DNA from: Owenia fusiformis
Lineage: Eukaryota > Annelida > Polychaeta > Sabellida > Oweniidae
Direction: 5' to 3'
DNA length: 29,097 bases
NCBI GenBank assembly: GCA_903813345.2
Contig: CAIIXF020000003.1
Location: 4,308,109-4,337,205 of the forward strand
Of the stretch, positions 1 to 8,987 are shown in pieces (the first letter of the stretch is position 1; every line of letters starts with the position of its first letter). The notes under the pieces were generated by a model. That model was not told the DNA's origin. It was given only the letters and a program-made list of their open reading frames with translations, and made no database searches. Made by a program: the position numbers and the translations under genes.

Positions 1-203
1 CAATTGTGAAATTAACACTTAGGAGAGCTATTCAACTAGCTATATAAGACACTTATTAGACCAAATTTTTAAATTTCTTTTAAATTTTTCATTTTCAAAA
101 AAAAATATTTTCAAAAGACATTCTGGGAAATATTTTTTTTCGGATTTTTTTGGGTTTTTAAAATTTCTCGTTATTATGTTTTGGGGGTATTTTTCATTTT
201 TTT

Positions 204-862
204 CTAAGGGGTCTTCAGGGTGCTATTTAAACTGTGTGCCCATTGTATTTGTTTCCCAACTGCGTAAAGTTGCTGGTCCATTGTTTGGATTGAAAAGTTG
301 TGTCCATACAATTTGGCTCTCTCTCTTGCTCCACACATAGCAGTGTACACTGTTGCCATGTCACTTGGCTTGGCATCAATATTTGGCACATAATTGCATG
401 CGGTAAAATCAGAATGAGACTCTGGTAGGTCAAAATTGTACCCGGTCCAAAAAGGAATGGACTGTTTCTTCCTCCCTTGATTTACCTCTCAACATAAGCC
501 AGGTGAGGTCTGTCACATGTATACTAGGTTTATCAATGTCTTTGTCCTTGTGTATTTGGAGTAATGCACATGCAGTGAGTCTTCTCGCCCATTGTAGAAC
601 GTATGTATGTTTTTTAATCTCTTCATGGCGCCAAAACTCCTTTCTGCTATACATGTCATGACTCCCCAAAGTACCCATAATTAAGGGTTTTCCTCCTTTG
701 AAATGTTGATTCAAGAGGAGGATAAATTGATCCTAATTTCAGTGTTGTGAGAATTTGAAATTTGTTTACTGTATGAATGAGGAAATGGTCTTCACACTCC
801 TTACATGTTGGGTGACAGCAAGACTTCTTTGATGGAAACAATTTGGTAGATTTGGGTCGCAT
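204..862 (-). pseudogene. Fragment of an uncharacterised invertebrate protein family
   Basis: Three overlapping minus-strand reading frames look like one protein broken by frameshifts: about 862-656, 714-430, then about 475-204. The last is the clearest. It holds PFWTGYNFDLPESHSDF, then DAKPSDMATVYTAM and IQTMDQQLYAVGKQIQW before a stop. I recall similar blocks in large uncharacterised invertebrate proteins that behave like transposon-borne families, but I cannot name the family and give no function. The upstream frame has a Cys/His cluster (CCHPTCKEC). A splice donor-like GAG|GTAAAT lies where two frames meet, but the implied intron would be about 24 bases, so a frameshift is likelier. I see decay; the family assignment is recollection. 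Confidence 0.45.
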
Positions 863-995
863 ATCTTGAGATGTATGTAATTAGAACACATAGGGTGATT
901 TGTGATTTTAGTTATTTTTACTGTTATGTATATGTTATGTTTAGAATTAACATGGCTAGGTGACAGTCATTTTTTTTAAAAACTATTGCCCTGTT

Positions 996-1178
996 TTAAG
1001 AAAGAAATTCGATTCCATCTTTGGCAATATTAACAGTGCCATGCCTCAGTTCCCCATAATTACTAAGTGAGACTCCCAAATCTTGACATGTGGGTCCAGC
1101 ATAATATGATGATGTCATGCCATGTTCAACTGAACCTGTATCAAAAACATCTATTGCATTCTCCAAAACTATAACCTC
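996..1178 (-). pseudogene. Unrecognised coding-like fragment
   Basis: An open minus-strand frame of about 60 codons without an ATG runs from just after a TAG at 1179-1181 to a TAA at 996-998. It contains ENAIDVFDTGSVEHGMTSSY and continues with GPTCQDLGVSLSNYGELRHG. The composition is protein-like and unlike the AT-rich flanks. It may be an internal exon whose acceptor is the AG within GTAG just upstream, or a decayed piece of a gene. I do not recognise a family. It sits between the YqaJ-like exons and the fragment at 204-862, all on the same strand, so it could belong to either. Confidence 0.35.
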
Positions 1179-1250
1179 CTACTCTACATCATAATAATAA
1201 TTGGAAATGTCTTATACAGGACTATGGATAAATATTAAGTTGTTTCTTAC

Positions 1251-1448
1251 CTAATATAAACAGTAAAGAGGTTCGGGTTCAATAATGGCCTTGCCCTACA
1301 AATGGAAAACATGCATATTTAATTTAAGTTGAATTCTTGACACATTGGTGACTTCTCAACACCTGCTTACCTTTTTATCTGAATCTAGAACCTTGCCAGT
1401 TTGTTCCCCTATTATGGCAATTTGAAGTTTCAAATCAAAAACACTTTT
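1251..1448 (-). CDS. Two small 3'-terminal exons, possibly of the YqaJ-like gene
   Basis: The first piece (1448-1371) is open and contains DLKLQIAIIGEQTGKVLDSD. It ends in AAG followed by a good donor (GTAAGC). A 75-base intron ends in TTTGTAG, and the next piece (1295-1251) reads on in the same phase through GKAIIEPEPLYCLY to a TAG. The phase match and both splice signals support a real exon pair. It lies downstream of the YqaJ-like exon on the same strand and could be the end of that protein, but the acceptor of the first piece is not clear (only a weak AAAAAAG) and its phase does not fit the upstream donor, so the connection is inference. Confidence 0.4.
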
Positions 1449-1695
1449 TTAATTGTCAACACAAAACAGTAGATGTTGATTGAAGGATGCTCAAAAACTA
1501 GAACCTCTTAATAGCTTATATTTTTAATTGATTTCACTTGAGTATATTGTTGCCAATGCATAATGTTGGTGCACCCACTTCCAATAGTTAATACATAGCA
1601 CAAGTGAAAAGCTTCATTAGTACACATGGAAATTTCTAGTTGATAACATGTGCATACAATGTAGTATGTTGTTAGCAGCTATTATGTTGCTTTAC

Positions 1696-1956
1696 CGGCA
1701 TCCAACCATTTGGAGCATCACGGATTCCAGGGTATTTTCCCTCTCTTGGACAAGCCTCAAACTCAGGGAGATGACAAATGTCAAAAAATGCTGTCAACTT
1801 AGGCAGAATGACAGACTGCCAGAGGTTTGTATCAGCCTGTACCCTCTCACAGTGCAGCTGATATGGCGACTGCATCCTAACAATGTCATCACACCATGGA
1901 CGCTTCAGAATGGCCATACAGCCCTTGACTTGAAAAAAATGATTGTGGTTTTTCCT
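1696..1956 (-). CDS. YqaJ/lambda-exonuclease-like nuclease domain, partial
   Basis: The open frame carries the core pattern of the YqaJ viral-recombinase family: FFQVKGCMAIL, then RPWCDDIVRM, then HCERVQ and LWQSVILPKLTAFF. In this family the Q-V-Q-G stretch and the W-C-D strand belong to the PD-(D/E)xK nuclease fold, which resects DNA 5'-3' in phages. Animal copies are common in invertebrate genomes and are usually linked to mobile elements. Here only the C-terminal half of the domain is present. An in-frame TGA lies just upstream at 1957-1959, and the frame ends at a donor-like CCG|GTAAAGC, beyond which it would run to a stop near 1672. The expected second Q is K. It is either one exon of a larger gene or a pseudogene remnant. 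Confidence 0.6.
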
Positions 1957-2391
1957 TCAACCTGTGTTTCCCACAACAACTGAAATTTTTTTCAGGGGAA
2001 CAGAAACAACTGACTTTAATGTCAAAATGGTTTCATATCAATAGATTCTGCTGTGTAATAAATTCTAAAAAGTATGGTGAAGAATTTTAGGAAATGTTGT
2101 ACTTAAATATCAATATATCTATAGTAACAATATATTGTAAATCGTAACAAATACAAAAAGCTAACATTTCAGCAATTAGATCAATGGTATAGTTGTCATT
2201 GAAAGTGAACAGCTATACTGAGAGACTGCTTAGTTATTAACGCGGACGTTAATGAAGTTGAGTAGGCAAAAACATGGCTATACAATGTTATAACACATTA
2301 TCAAAATGCAATATGGTTGTATTCAGAGATGCAAAATTGGAATATGTTGGGTTTAAAAATTAATAAATGACTAGAAATATCTAATTACTAC
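1957..2391. other. AT-rich spacer without recognised features
   Basis: I see no coding frame with splice support here. The stretch contains several short AT-rich runs and separates the YqaJ-like exon from the 27-bp repeat exon. Confidence 0.5.
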
Positions 2392-3097
2392 CTCAAGTGA
2401 TCTGGTACTGGACTGGTAATCTCCTCAAACTTTTCGGGGTTGGTGATCTCCTCGAACTTGTCAGGGATGGTGATCTCCTTGAACTTGTCAGGGATGGTGA
2501 TCTCCTCGAACTTGTCAGGGATGGTGATCTCCTCGAACTTGTCAGGGCTTATGATCTCCTTGAACTTTTCAGGGATGGTGATCTCCTTGAACTTGTCAGG
2601 GATGATCTCCTCGAACTTGTCAGGGCTTATGGTCAGGGCTGGTGATCTCCTTGAATTTGTCGGGGCTGGTGATCTCCTTGAACTTGTCAGAGTTGGTGAT
2701 CTCCTTGAACTTGTCGGGGCTGGTGACCTCTTTGAACTTGTCGGGGCTGGTGACCTCTTTGAACTTGTCAGGGCTGGTGATGTCCTTGAACTTGTCGGGG
2801 CTGGTGATGTCCTTGAACTTGTCGGGGCTGGAGATTTCCTTGAACTTGTCGGGGCTGGTGATCTCCTTGAACTTGTCAGAGTTGGTGATCTCCTTGAACT
2901 TGTCGGGGCTGGTGACCTCTTTGAACTTGTCGGGGCTGGTGACCTCTTTGAACTTGTCGGGGCTGGTGACCTCTTTGATCTTGTCAGGGCTGGTGATCTC
3001 CTTGAATTTGTTGGGGCTGGTGATCTCTTTGATGGGGCTGGAGTGCGACGTCTCTGTGGCTCCTCTCCAAATATAAACGGCAACTTGGATGGAGATC
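2392..3097 (-). CDS. Probable exon built from 27-bp repeats
   Basis: The minus strand has a strong acceptor (TATTTTATTTCAG|GATC) at the right end and a donor (TTGAG|GTAGTA) at the left end. One frame is open across the whole 706 bases. It starts SKLPFIFGEEPQRRR, continues as a Ser/Pro/Arg-rich repeat of the type KRSPAPTSS, and then switches to repeats of the type IPDKFEEIT because of an irregular unit near 2625-2640. A second frame gives SPDKFKEIT repeats over 3135-2620 but stops just past that irregular unit. Because 27 is divisible by 3, the plus strand is also largely open (GDLLELVGA repeats). I cannot tell from the sequence which frame is translated. No family is recognised; low-complexity exons of this kind often encode disordered tails. 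Confidence 0.4.
2412..3045. repeat. 27-bp minisatellite, more than 20 units
   Basis: The unit on the plus strand is close to GGTGATCTCCTTGAACTTGT followed by CGGGGCT. Units differ by single bases (CTTGAA or CTCGAA, GGGGCT or AGGGAT or AGAGTT). Two irregular units occur near 2600-2640: one lacks three bases and one gains about 13 bases, which changes the reading frame on either side. Units left of the irregularity mostly carry AGGGAT and those to the right mostly GGGGCT, suggesting two separate rounds of expansion. Confidence 0.95.
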
Positions 3098-3303
3098 CTG
3101 AAATAAAATAGAGCAACATAAAGAAATGAAACCACGATTCTTCAGGAGAATTGCAGCTTAACCAGGACACAAACTTATATAGAAATCCAAACCATTGTTT
3201 ACATCATATTCAAACTTTGTGGTTCCATAATGGCAAACCTTTTACAGAACGAAACTAATCCAGTTATCACTTATTTTAATTATTTACATCATTTTATGAA
3301 TGA

Positions 3304-3411
3304 TTATTTACACATAGTTCTCTTCTTCCAGCAATTCCTCTTGAAAAAAGGAATCCATGCATTGTTTGATGCTACTGCTAACTTTCCTTCATGTCTGTGC
3401 ATATTCTTGGT
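3304..3411 (-). CDS. Candidate 3'-terminal exon, small basic C-terminus
   Basis: After a good acceptor (TTTTCTAATTTCAG) the minus strand reads TKNMHRHEGKLAVASNN, then AWIPFFKRNCWKKRTMCK and a TAA: 36 codons in phase 0. It is basic and contains two cysteines. The other two frames stop early. I do not recognise the protein. It lies upstream, in minus-strand terms, of the 27-bp repeat exon and downstream of the mini-gene at 4089-4486; the mini-gene already has its own stop, so a link is uncertain. Confidence 0.35.
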   Translation of the reverse strand, partial: TKNMHRHEGKLAVASNNAWIPFFKRNCWKKRTMCK

Positions 3412-3499
3412 CTGAAATTAGAAAACAATTATTTGGTTGTTTAGATCATCAACCAACTTTCATTTATTAAAACAACGCACTGGTGGATCTAGAAGTTAA

Positions 3500-3846
3500 T
3501 AAGGTGAGCCCGAATCAGGATCATCAAAAATTAATTCTGAAAGACCTCTGACCCAAACTGCCTCATTTCATCCATCTGGGCCTCCGCTGTTCCATTCATA
3601 TTTTCTGTGATACCAGTTGACAGACTTGTATCAGATCTAGAAGGTGTTATTCCTTGTTTGTTTCACCACTCTTACTAGCCTGGGCAATGTTTGAAAGGTC
3701 TTTTAACGTAACATTCTTGCCGCTTTGTTCCTGAATGTGTTGCTGGAGTAGTTTTTTTTGTTGGCTCCAAGCTTGAAGAGGCCAATAGCTCATCCATCTC
3801 TTTTGTTGACAATACCCTCACTTGAGGAAGATGCTTATAGATTGCT
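3500..3846 (-). pseudogene. ZSWIM1/3-like N-terminal fragment, frameshifted
   Basis: Three minus-strand frames follow each other along one apparent protein: STKEMDELLASSSLEPTKK, then LLQQHIQEQSGKNVTLKDLS followed by NIAQASKSGETNKE, then ITPSRSDTSLSTGITENMNG. The block combining a helix, LLQQHIQE.SGK and VTLKDLSNIA resembles the region found N-terminal to the transposase-like core of ZSWIM1/ZSWIM3-type proteins, which are related to MULE transposases. At least two frameshifts and a stop (GAA TAA) break it, so it is almost certainly not functional. The family call rests on my recollection of the motif and should be tested. Confidence 0.4.
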
Positions 3847-3931
3847 GATGGAAGGTTAATATCTAATTGAGCATTCAGTGAAAATTCAAATGGAGGTTAG
3901 ATCATTAAAGCTGACACTCAGCTTTCCTATG
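3847..3931. repeat. Dispersed 85-bp repeat, copy 1
   Basis: The sequence from GATGGAAGGTTAATATC to CAGCTTTCCTATG recurs at 24569-24653 with only a handful of differences. It contains a small inner palindrome, AAAGCTGACACTCAGCTTT. It abuts the ZSWIM-like fragment, so it may be part of the same transposon or an insertion into it. Confidence 0.9.
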
Positions 3932-4088
3932 AGACATCCCCGCATAGTTCTATTGTTGGGGGGCACACCACTTCAGCATAAGTTCTAAAATATGTACAGA
4001 TTACATTAACTGAAATATTTGAAATTTACAACAAGAATCCATTCATTTAGAAAGTTCTTCCAAACAAAAATAAATTAATTATAGAATA

Positions 4089-4486
4089 TTACTTATGTTT
4101 CCTCTTTTCCTTGCGCTTTTCCTCGATCTGAATGATAAGAACAACAATTATTTAAATACATAATAAGAATAAGTACAAGTATTAACATGACATAAAAAGT
4201 ATATTAGATTTTTAAATATCATATATACAACACTTTATTTCTTTTGGTTTTCTGATTTTGAAAGAAAAGGAAGACTTACAATATAATAACATGAATAAGT
4301 ACAAAATAAGTACAAGTATTAACATGACATAAAAATTAAAAAGTACATAAGATTTTTAAATATCATATATACAATACTTAATTTAGATTTTGAAGGAAAA
4401 TGAAGACTTACTACATCAATGCAAGAATTACAGATCATAATCTGTCCCTCGCCAAGCACCATGGTGCATATTAGACATGTAGCCAT
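4089..4486 (-). CDS. Two-exon mini-gene with paired CxxC motifs
   Basis: Exon 1 (4486-4412) starts at an ATG in good context (AAAATGG), seven codons of which include CLIC, and ends with MICNSCIDV before the donor GTAAGTC. Exon 2 (4127-4089) follows a canonical acceptor (TTATCATTCAG), continues in phase 0 as IEEKRKEKRKHK and stops. The spliced product would be 37 residues: an N-terminal CxxC...CxxC pair that could bind one zinc ion, as in half a RING or zinc-ribbon, and a highly charged tail. A possible upstream acceptor (TTGATATTTTCAG|AAAATGG) means the ATG exon may be preceded by an untranslated exon. I do not recognise a family. The intron contains a tandem duplication that copies the donor sequence. 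Confidence 0.5.
4168..4411. repeat. Tandem duplication of about 110 bp inside an intron
   Basis: 4168-4279 and 4305-4411 are similar: both begin AATAAGTACAAGTATTAACA, share the run TTTTTAAATATCATATATAC, and end GAAGACTTAC. The end of each copy is, on the minus strand, the splice donor GTAAGTCTTC of the mini-gene, so a duplicate donor sits inside the intron. Confidence 0.85.
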
Positions 4487-4759
4487 TTTCTGAAAATATC
4501 AACAAAGGACCAGGCAAGATTTGGCAAAATATAAATAGAAAACGGCAACTCCATCGAGTAGCAAATCCCAATGAAGCCGTTAACAAATATGAATCTGTAT
4601 TTGTCACAAAAATATAAACATTTGAAACATTAGAGATATATCAGAATTTCTAACAATTTTAAAAGCATTCAGGTGACCATTTAATAGTTTTAAAAGCACA
4701 AATTACAAAGACAATTTGAATTTTCTGAGGCACAAATCAGGCTCTTTACAGTGACATGG

Positions 4760-4935
4760 CATTTTTACAATGCAGGACACCTGAAATTATTTGTAAAGCT
4801 AGGAAATGGGTCAAAAGTGAATTTCGAGAGACAAAAATGGTGGCCATTTTGAAAATGGGTGAGCTTTTGAACCAGGAGTCATCGGGGAGTTTTCAAACCT
4901 GGCCAATTGTTGACTAACAGACAGACGAATGGATG

Positions 4936-4969
<34 letters not shown>

Positions 4970-5220
4970 TGACAAGTTTTCCTTACAATCTCAAATACAA
5001 TATCTCCCAAAAGATTCATGATATGTTTTAAATTGGTGAAGTTTTAGAAAATCATGTCATTACTATGGTAACTGGGATTGCCCATAGGGTATATGTGTAT
5101 GAACAAAATCAGGCTCACAGTATTTGAGTAATTGCCTGGACAGACGGACGGACAGACGGACAGACATATGGATAAAGGCGTTCCCTATATCCCTCCAAAC
5201 TTCGTTCTATGGGATAATAA
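4760..5220. repeat. Probable dispersed repeat with GACA microsatellite
   Basis: An uninterrupted (GACA)n run covers about 4935-4967, preceded by a shorter ACAGACAGACG stretch and followed near 5138-5165 by a degenerate GGACGGACAGACGGACAGAC tract. The flanks (GTTACCATAGTAATGACAT in reverse complement, and a tail with CCCTCCAAACTTCGTTCTAT) resemble repeated sequences I recall from mollusc and other marine invertebrate genomes. No coding potential is seen. The boundaries are guesses. Confidence 0.5.
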
Positions 5221-5409
5221 TAAATAATTCAATGTGCCTCTAGTCTAAAATAAATTCTCATGTAAAGCAGATACCCTGTACTTTAAGTAAATTAAATGTA
5301 AGTATTTCATAAAGAATTCTTCTTAATAATGATTTGTTCTGATGAACCATTTAAGGCAGATCTATAGGGGTGGCATGTACATGTACATATTTACTGATTT
5401 TCAATGCTC

Positions 5410-5737
5410 TCTCAAATTTTTTTTTTAAATATCCTGTCCATATTTTCTGTCCATTGGAAGATAAGGTGACCCTCTTGTGCTCCTTTACTCTACATTCAAA
5501 ATCCCGCCCTGTCTCACCAATATAACACTGACTACAATCTCCACATTCAACTTAATATATCACACCTGCCTTTTTCTCATCTTCAACCTTGTCTTTTAAA
5601 TGGACCAATTTATTCCTTAAAGTCACCGTAGATGAAAAGCATGCTCTGATATTGTGTTTACTTAATATTCTTCGTAACCATTCTCAGAGGCCTTTAACGT
5701 ATGGTAATACAACCGTGCAAACGGACTCTGGTAGAAT
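5410..5737 (-). pseudogene. Penelope-like retroelement 3' end: GIY-YIG endonuclease
   Basis: The minus frame reads VLPYVKGL, a TGA at 5684-5686, EWLRRILSKHNIRACFSST, TLRNKLVHLKDKV, then GVIY, a TAA at 5552-5554, and VECGDCSQCYIGETGRDFEC followed by RVKEH. This is the layout at the end of Penelope-like elements: a linker after the reverse transcriptase (PYVKG...TLR...KDK), then a GIY-YIG nuclease domain with GVIY, a C-x2-C-x2-C knot, YIGETGR and R..EH. Such elements use the nuclease to nick target DNA for reverse transcription. Two in-frame stops make this a dead copy, and no reverse-transcriptase core (YADD) is visible upstream, so it is 5'-truncated, as is common for retroelements. Confidence 0.8.
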
Positions 5738-6237
5738 AAAAAATATCTGAGAAAGAAAATCAACAACTTTGTCAATGCTTTGTTTCAGTGTTTACGAAAT
5801 GGTAAAATGGTTTTATGAAATAATCCCCATGGGGCGGCAATTTTATCTTCACTTCCAAATCACTGATAGAGGCTCCCAAAATGGATGCCTTTTTCAGAGA
5901 TTCTGTTTTTGACTGCAGTAACAGTATTTTACCAATAAAGTGTTTCTTATCTCACAACGGTCAGACCCATACTTTACAGAAACAGGTCTGTTGAGAACCC
6001 TTCAAAGATCATTTTGATTTCTTACATAGTGCCCTGCAAATGGCTTTTCTGTTCAACTGATCCCTTCCACTTTGAATTGAAAACCCTGACAATTGCAATC
6101 TAGTACATGCAGTATCTATTATTTGAAACATAAAATATGACTTCCTTTTCTGGAAAATTATTATTTAGTATCCGATCTGAAGTTAGCTTATCAGTTTTAG
6201 ATACCATGTTTCTTATTTCTTATTGCAGTTTGGTAAA
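5738..6237 (-). other. Degraded region between retroelement end and helicase tail
   Basis: Several minus-strand frames are open for 30 to 50 codons (for example TESLKKASILGASISDLEVK) but are separated by stops and frameshifts, and I cannot assign them to reverse transcriptase or helicase. It may be decayed upstream sequence of the Penelope-like element or unrelated. Confidence 0.3.
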
Positions 6238-6398
6238 TCATGTTATTCGTTGTGACACTTGGCCATTATCTAGTTCAACGTTTACTTTGTAACCCATGCA
6301 GTCTATCACCTTCCCTCTTCTCTCATTAACAAAATTCCTCTTGGTGTCTACATTTGTGTTATCATAACTGGTGCACCAATCTTCAGTTTAAGGATCTG
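6238..6398 (-). pseudogene. PIF1-like helicase C-terminal fragment
   Basis: The minus strand reads LKLKIGAPVM, then after a one-base shift NTNVDTKRNFVNERRGKVID and VELDNGQV before a TGA. This matches the late motif of PIF1/RecD-like superfamily 1B helicases (LKIGAPVM...NLD...LVNG.RG.V), including those carried by Helitrons. The one-base shift inside the motif and the short length indicate a remnant. Whether it comes from a Helitron, where helicase and OTU domains can co-occur, or from a host PIF1 copy cannot be decided here. Confidence 0.6.
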
Positions 6399-6815
6399 GA
6401 AAGTATGTAATGTAAAGATTTAGAAATGTTCAAGGTACATGATAAGGAAATTCAATTCAAAGTTTATTTAAATTATTGGGTATTATAATAAAACAAATTT
6501 GAGCAAATTTGAAACATTTGACATGTTATAAAAAGTATTCATATTAGACAGGTCAATATGACTGTTCATTGTTCAGATTGGGATATTTTCACATTTAAAG
6601 GTTTTTTATCATGGGAGGCAATGGGAAGAAAAGTTGGATTGAAAGAAGTGTTCAAATTTGAAGGTATTCCGATTAGCCCAACCAGGTGTCCGGATATACA
6701 GCAACATACAGGTCTATGAATTCTTAATTGCAAAACAATGTAAATATTCTGAAGAAAGGTACTGTCTCTGGAAAGCTGCCCCCCATGTTTGAAGTTGAAT
6801 ATCTTTTAGGTATTT
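6399..6815. other. Non-coding spacer
   Basis: AT-rich sequence in which I see no supported gene, RNA or repeat. It separates the helicase tail from the Merlin-like exon. Confidence 0.4.
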
Positions 6816-7064
6816 TCAATGTACACTGTCGCATTTGTAGCACTTTAGACCATCTCCAAATAGACCATTATGTTGCAACCATTTGATGGTATCATTTGCA
6901 TCCATATTTCCGAACAACCCATATAGATTCCATGGATTTACGAAATCCTTGAACGATATTATTTCATCATTTTGTTTTCTGTTTCGAAAATTCCCAACAG
7001 GTACGTTTTGACGAGGCATGTTCCCACCAAATGTGTAAGAAAATGAAACCAACCAAATATACAC
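6816..7064 (-). CDS. Merlin/IS1595-like transposase N-terminal zinc-ribbon exon
   Basis: From an ATG at 7019-7017 the frame gives MPRQNVPVGNFRNRKQNDEI, then WNLYGLFGNMDANDTIKWLQ and HNGLFGDGLKCYKC. The pattern D..I.WLQ..GL......C..C is the start of IS1595/ISXO2-type transposases, which in animals correspond to the Merlin superfamily; the two cysteines form half of a zinc ribbon and the second pair would follow in the next exon. The frame ends shortly after KCYKC at a TGA, or at a possible donor GACA|GTGTAC. I find no downstream DDE core within the window, so it is an isolated first exon or a truncated transposon. Confidence 0.5.
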   Translation of the reverse strand: MYIWLVSFSYTFGGNMPRQNVPVGNFRNRKQNDEIISFKDFVNPWNLYGLFGNMDANDTIKWLQHNGLFGDGLKCYKCDSVH

Positions 7065-7404
7065 TAAAAAAGCGCCAAAATACTATATTCAAAGGATTAA
7101 AGTGCCAAAAAATATTTTGATATACGTCGTCATATTGGTTATAGAAATAATAAGAATGTAACTAATTAGGCTATTAATTTGGTTTTCTAAATCAAAGTGT
7201 ACCAACTGCAACCATGCTCCCAGTAACTTGAAGTCATATTGGTAGAAAATTGATATTTATTTTTTTCTAAATAATCATATTTATGATTACAGTTAATGAA
7301 AATTGGGTTTCATTGTTTAATAAAGATATATCCATTAGCGTCACACCATATATCAGCTTGAAGTCATTTTCCAGCATCAAGTCCAATTATAATCATAATC
7401 TTCA

Positions 7405-7957
7405 TTACCTGAAAGTAAAATATCATTACAATTTCTAATATTAATTAATGGTATGCGCAATTGCCAATTATCATGAACTAAACTTTAAATAAAGAATTTT
7501 TAATTCCCCCTCCCTGTATTTTTATTTATCAATATAATTAACCTACACCATTAAAACAAGCAAGTGAAATGTAACATGTCCTAATATAGAGAAAATCAGA
7601 AGACACATTTACTGAATAAACATACCTAAATTTCTGGGTACCATCAAAATATTCATATCTGTTATTCAGGACATGCAATGAATATAGTTTATAGTTTTTC
7701 TCAGGAAAATACTTCCTCAATAGGTTTTGCATGTGAATAATTTTGTTCTCTTCTTTTATGATCAACTTATTCCAATCAAGGAATATATCCGGGTTTAATC
7801 CATTAACATAAACGAACGGCGCTACCATCACCCTGTCCAAATGACTTAGATTTTTACTCCAAAATTTCCTTCTCATGCCATAGGGCCATTTATCCAAAGG
7901 TCCTATAACTTCTATAATGGATGACCATATTTCGTATAGGGGATGTTTTCCTGGCAT
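7405..7957 (-). CDS. Small two-exon gene, uncharacterised invertebrate family
   Basis: The ATG at 7957 lies in fair context (CCAAGATGC). Exon 1 runs to 7626 and ends TTTAG before a strong donor, GTATGT. After a canonical acceptor (TTTTACTTTCAG) at 7409 the frame is completed as AG+G and stops at once with TAA, giving 111 residues. The protein starts MPGKHPLYEIWSSIIEVIGP, has a Trp/Arg-rich segment, VYVNGLNPDIFLDWNKL, and ends with NYKLYSLHVLNNRYEYFDG. I recall short invertebrate proteins with a very similar plan (NGLNP.....W..L, then YNLYA.N..N.RYEY), all without known function. A donor-like GACTAA|GTAAGTG near 8031 could close a 5' untranslated exon. The frame is intact and the splice sites are consistent, so a live gene is possible. 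Confidence 0.55.
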
Positions 7958-8152
7958 CTTGGTTTTACTAATGGTTTACAACTAATAAGGAACATATATT
8001 CCAACACTGGAGTATAAGTGATATTTTTTCACTTACTTAGTCACAATGACGATACAAGGTCTGGACCTTTATTTTACTTTTCAAGTGGATTTAAGTCAAA
8101 AACTTGTTTTATAATTAGCCTTATTAGTGTATGAATCATACACAATCCAACC

Positions 8153-8500
8153 TCAAATTTGAGGCACCAACGATTTGTTGTAGTTTTTTTTATCCAGGAA
8201 GTGAAGAAATGCACCTTTAGCCTTAACAACATGATAGCATTCCTGTACAAGTACGAATCTCCATGGCTTAATGATAATTATAATATGTTCAATCTGATCT
8301 CCACAATGTATGAATTCCATGATGACATGGGTAAAGGCAGCCCAGTATTGCTCCATGGTTTTCTACCACATCTTTGATTCCGTTTCAACTTCCCGATCCT
8401 CTTCTCCACCACCACCATGTATCTTTCCATGAAATGCTCATAAAAGGGAATCTTGAAAAGTAGGTCATAGCCTTCCTGCTCTGGAATGGGTTATGTGAAA
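8153..8500 (-). pseudogene. Possible degraded coding region
   Basis: Two minus frames are open: one (about 8495-8290) with EGYDLLFKIPFYEHFMERYM and KRIGKLKRNQRCGRKPW, the other (8356-8153) with TMEQYWAAFTHVIMEFIHCG. They overlap near the word KPW/KTMEQYW, as would happen with a one-base frameshift in one protein. The plus strand is also open over 8159-8377, which weakens the case. No family is recognised. Confidence 0.2.
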
Positions 8501-8938
8501 ATTTGATGATTTTTGAATTCAGCCTTGTTCACCTGGATTTGGATTACCTATGAGATATTGAATTTTTCTGCCAAGTTTTACCACCCAACTACAATGTGAA
8601 ATTTACCCCCAGGGCCTTTTGCACTGTATTTCCTTAAAAAAAGGACATATAGACAAGTTTTTCAAAAGATCTCTGTAAGGTGTCATAGGCATTCAGCGTC
8701 TGGATAACGTGTCAAGCCCATGGTTGGTTTTCTTATTTTCTGCTTTTTAAGAGTGAAGTCTACATCACAGCACTTCTGATCTTCTTTTTGCACACTGGAC
8801 ATTGTTACTGAAGCAGGGGCATCATTTTCATGGATACTGACAAAATAAGTCAGCAATACTGGCTAAACGCCGTAAAAATGATATCTTAACAGCTTTTGTA
8901 CAGCGCTTGAATCTAACTGCCTGATTTGCTGGACTTAC

Positions 8939-8987
8939 AAATATATCGTGTGTAAAATTGAAATCAATTTTGTCAAATACTTCGTCC
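8939..8987 (-). CDS. Candidate internal microexon, 49 bp
   Basis: Bounded by TTCTTTTATTTAG at its 5' side and GTAAGTCC at its 3' side, it encodes DEVFDKIDFNFTHDIF in the only fully open frame. The surrounding minus-strand sequence (9300-8830) contains further protein-like pieces such as FHFTDLTQFQHLYATHVSEL with frameshifts, so the exon may belong to a decaying gene. No family recognised. Confidence 0.3.

Noticed and set aside
1648-1983. 111-codon plus-strand open frame
   Set aside because: It is the shadow of the minus-strand YqaJ-like exon, which carries recognisable motifs.
2440-3111. Plus-strand frames with GDLLELVGA or ISLNLSGLV repeats
   Set aside because: They are created by the 27-bp repeat, whose length is divisible by three. 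The splice signals fit the minus strand.
4921-4975. Possible CRISPR-like or regulatory array
   Set aside because: It is a simple GACA microsatellite with no spacers.
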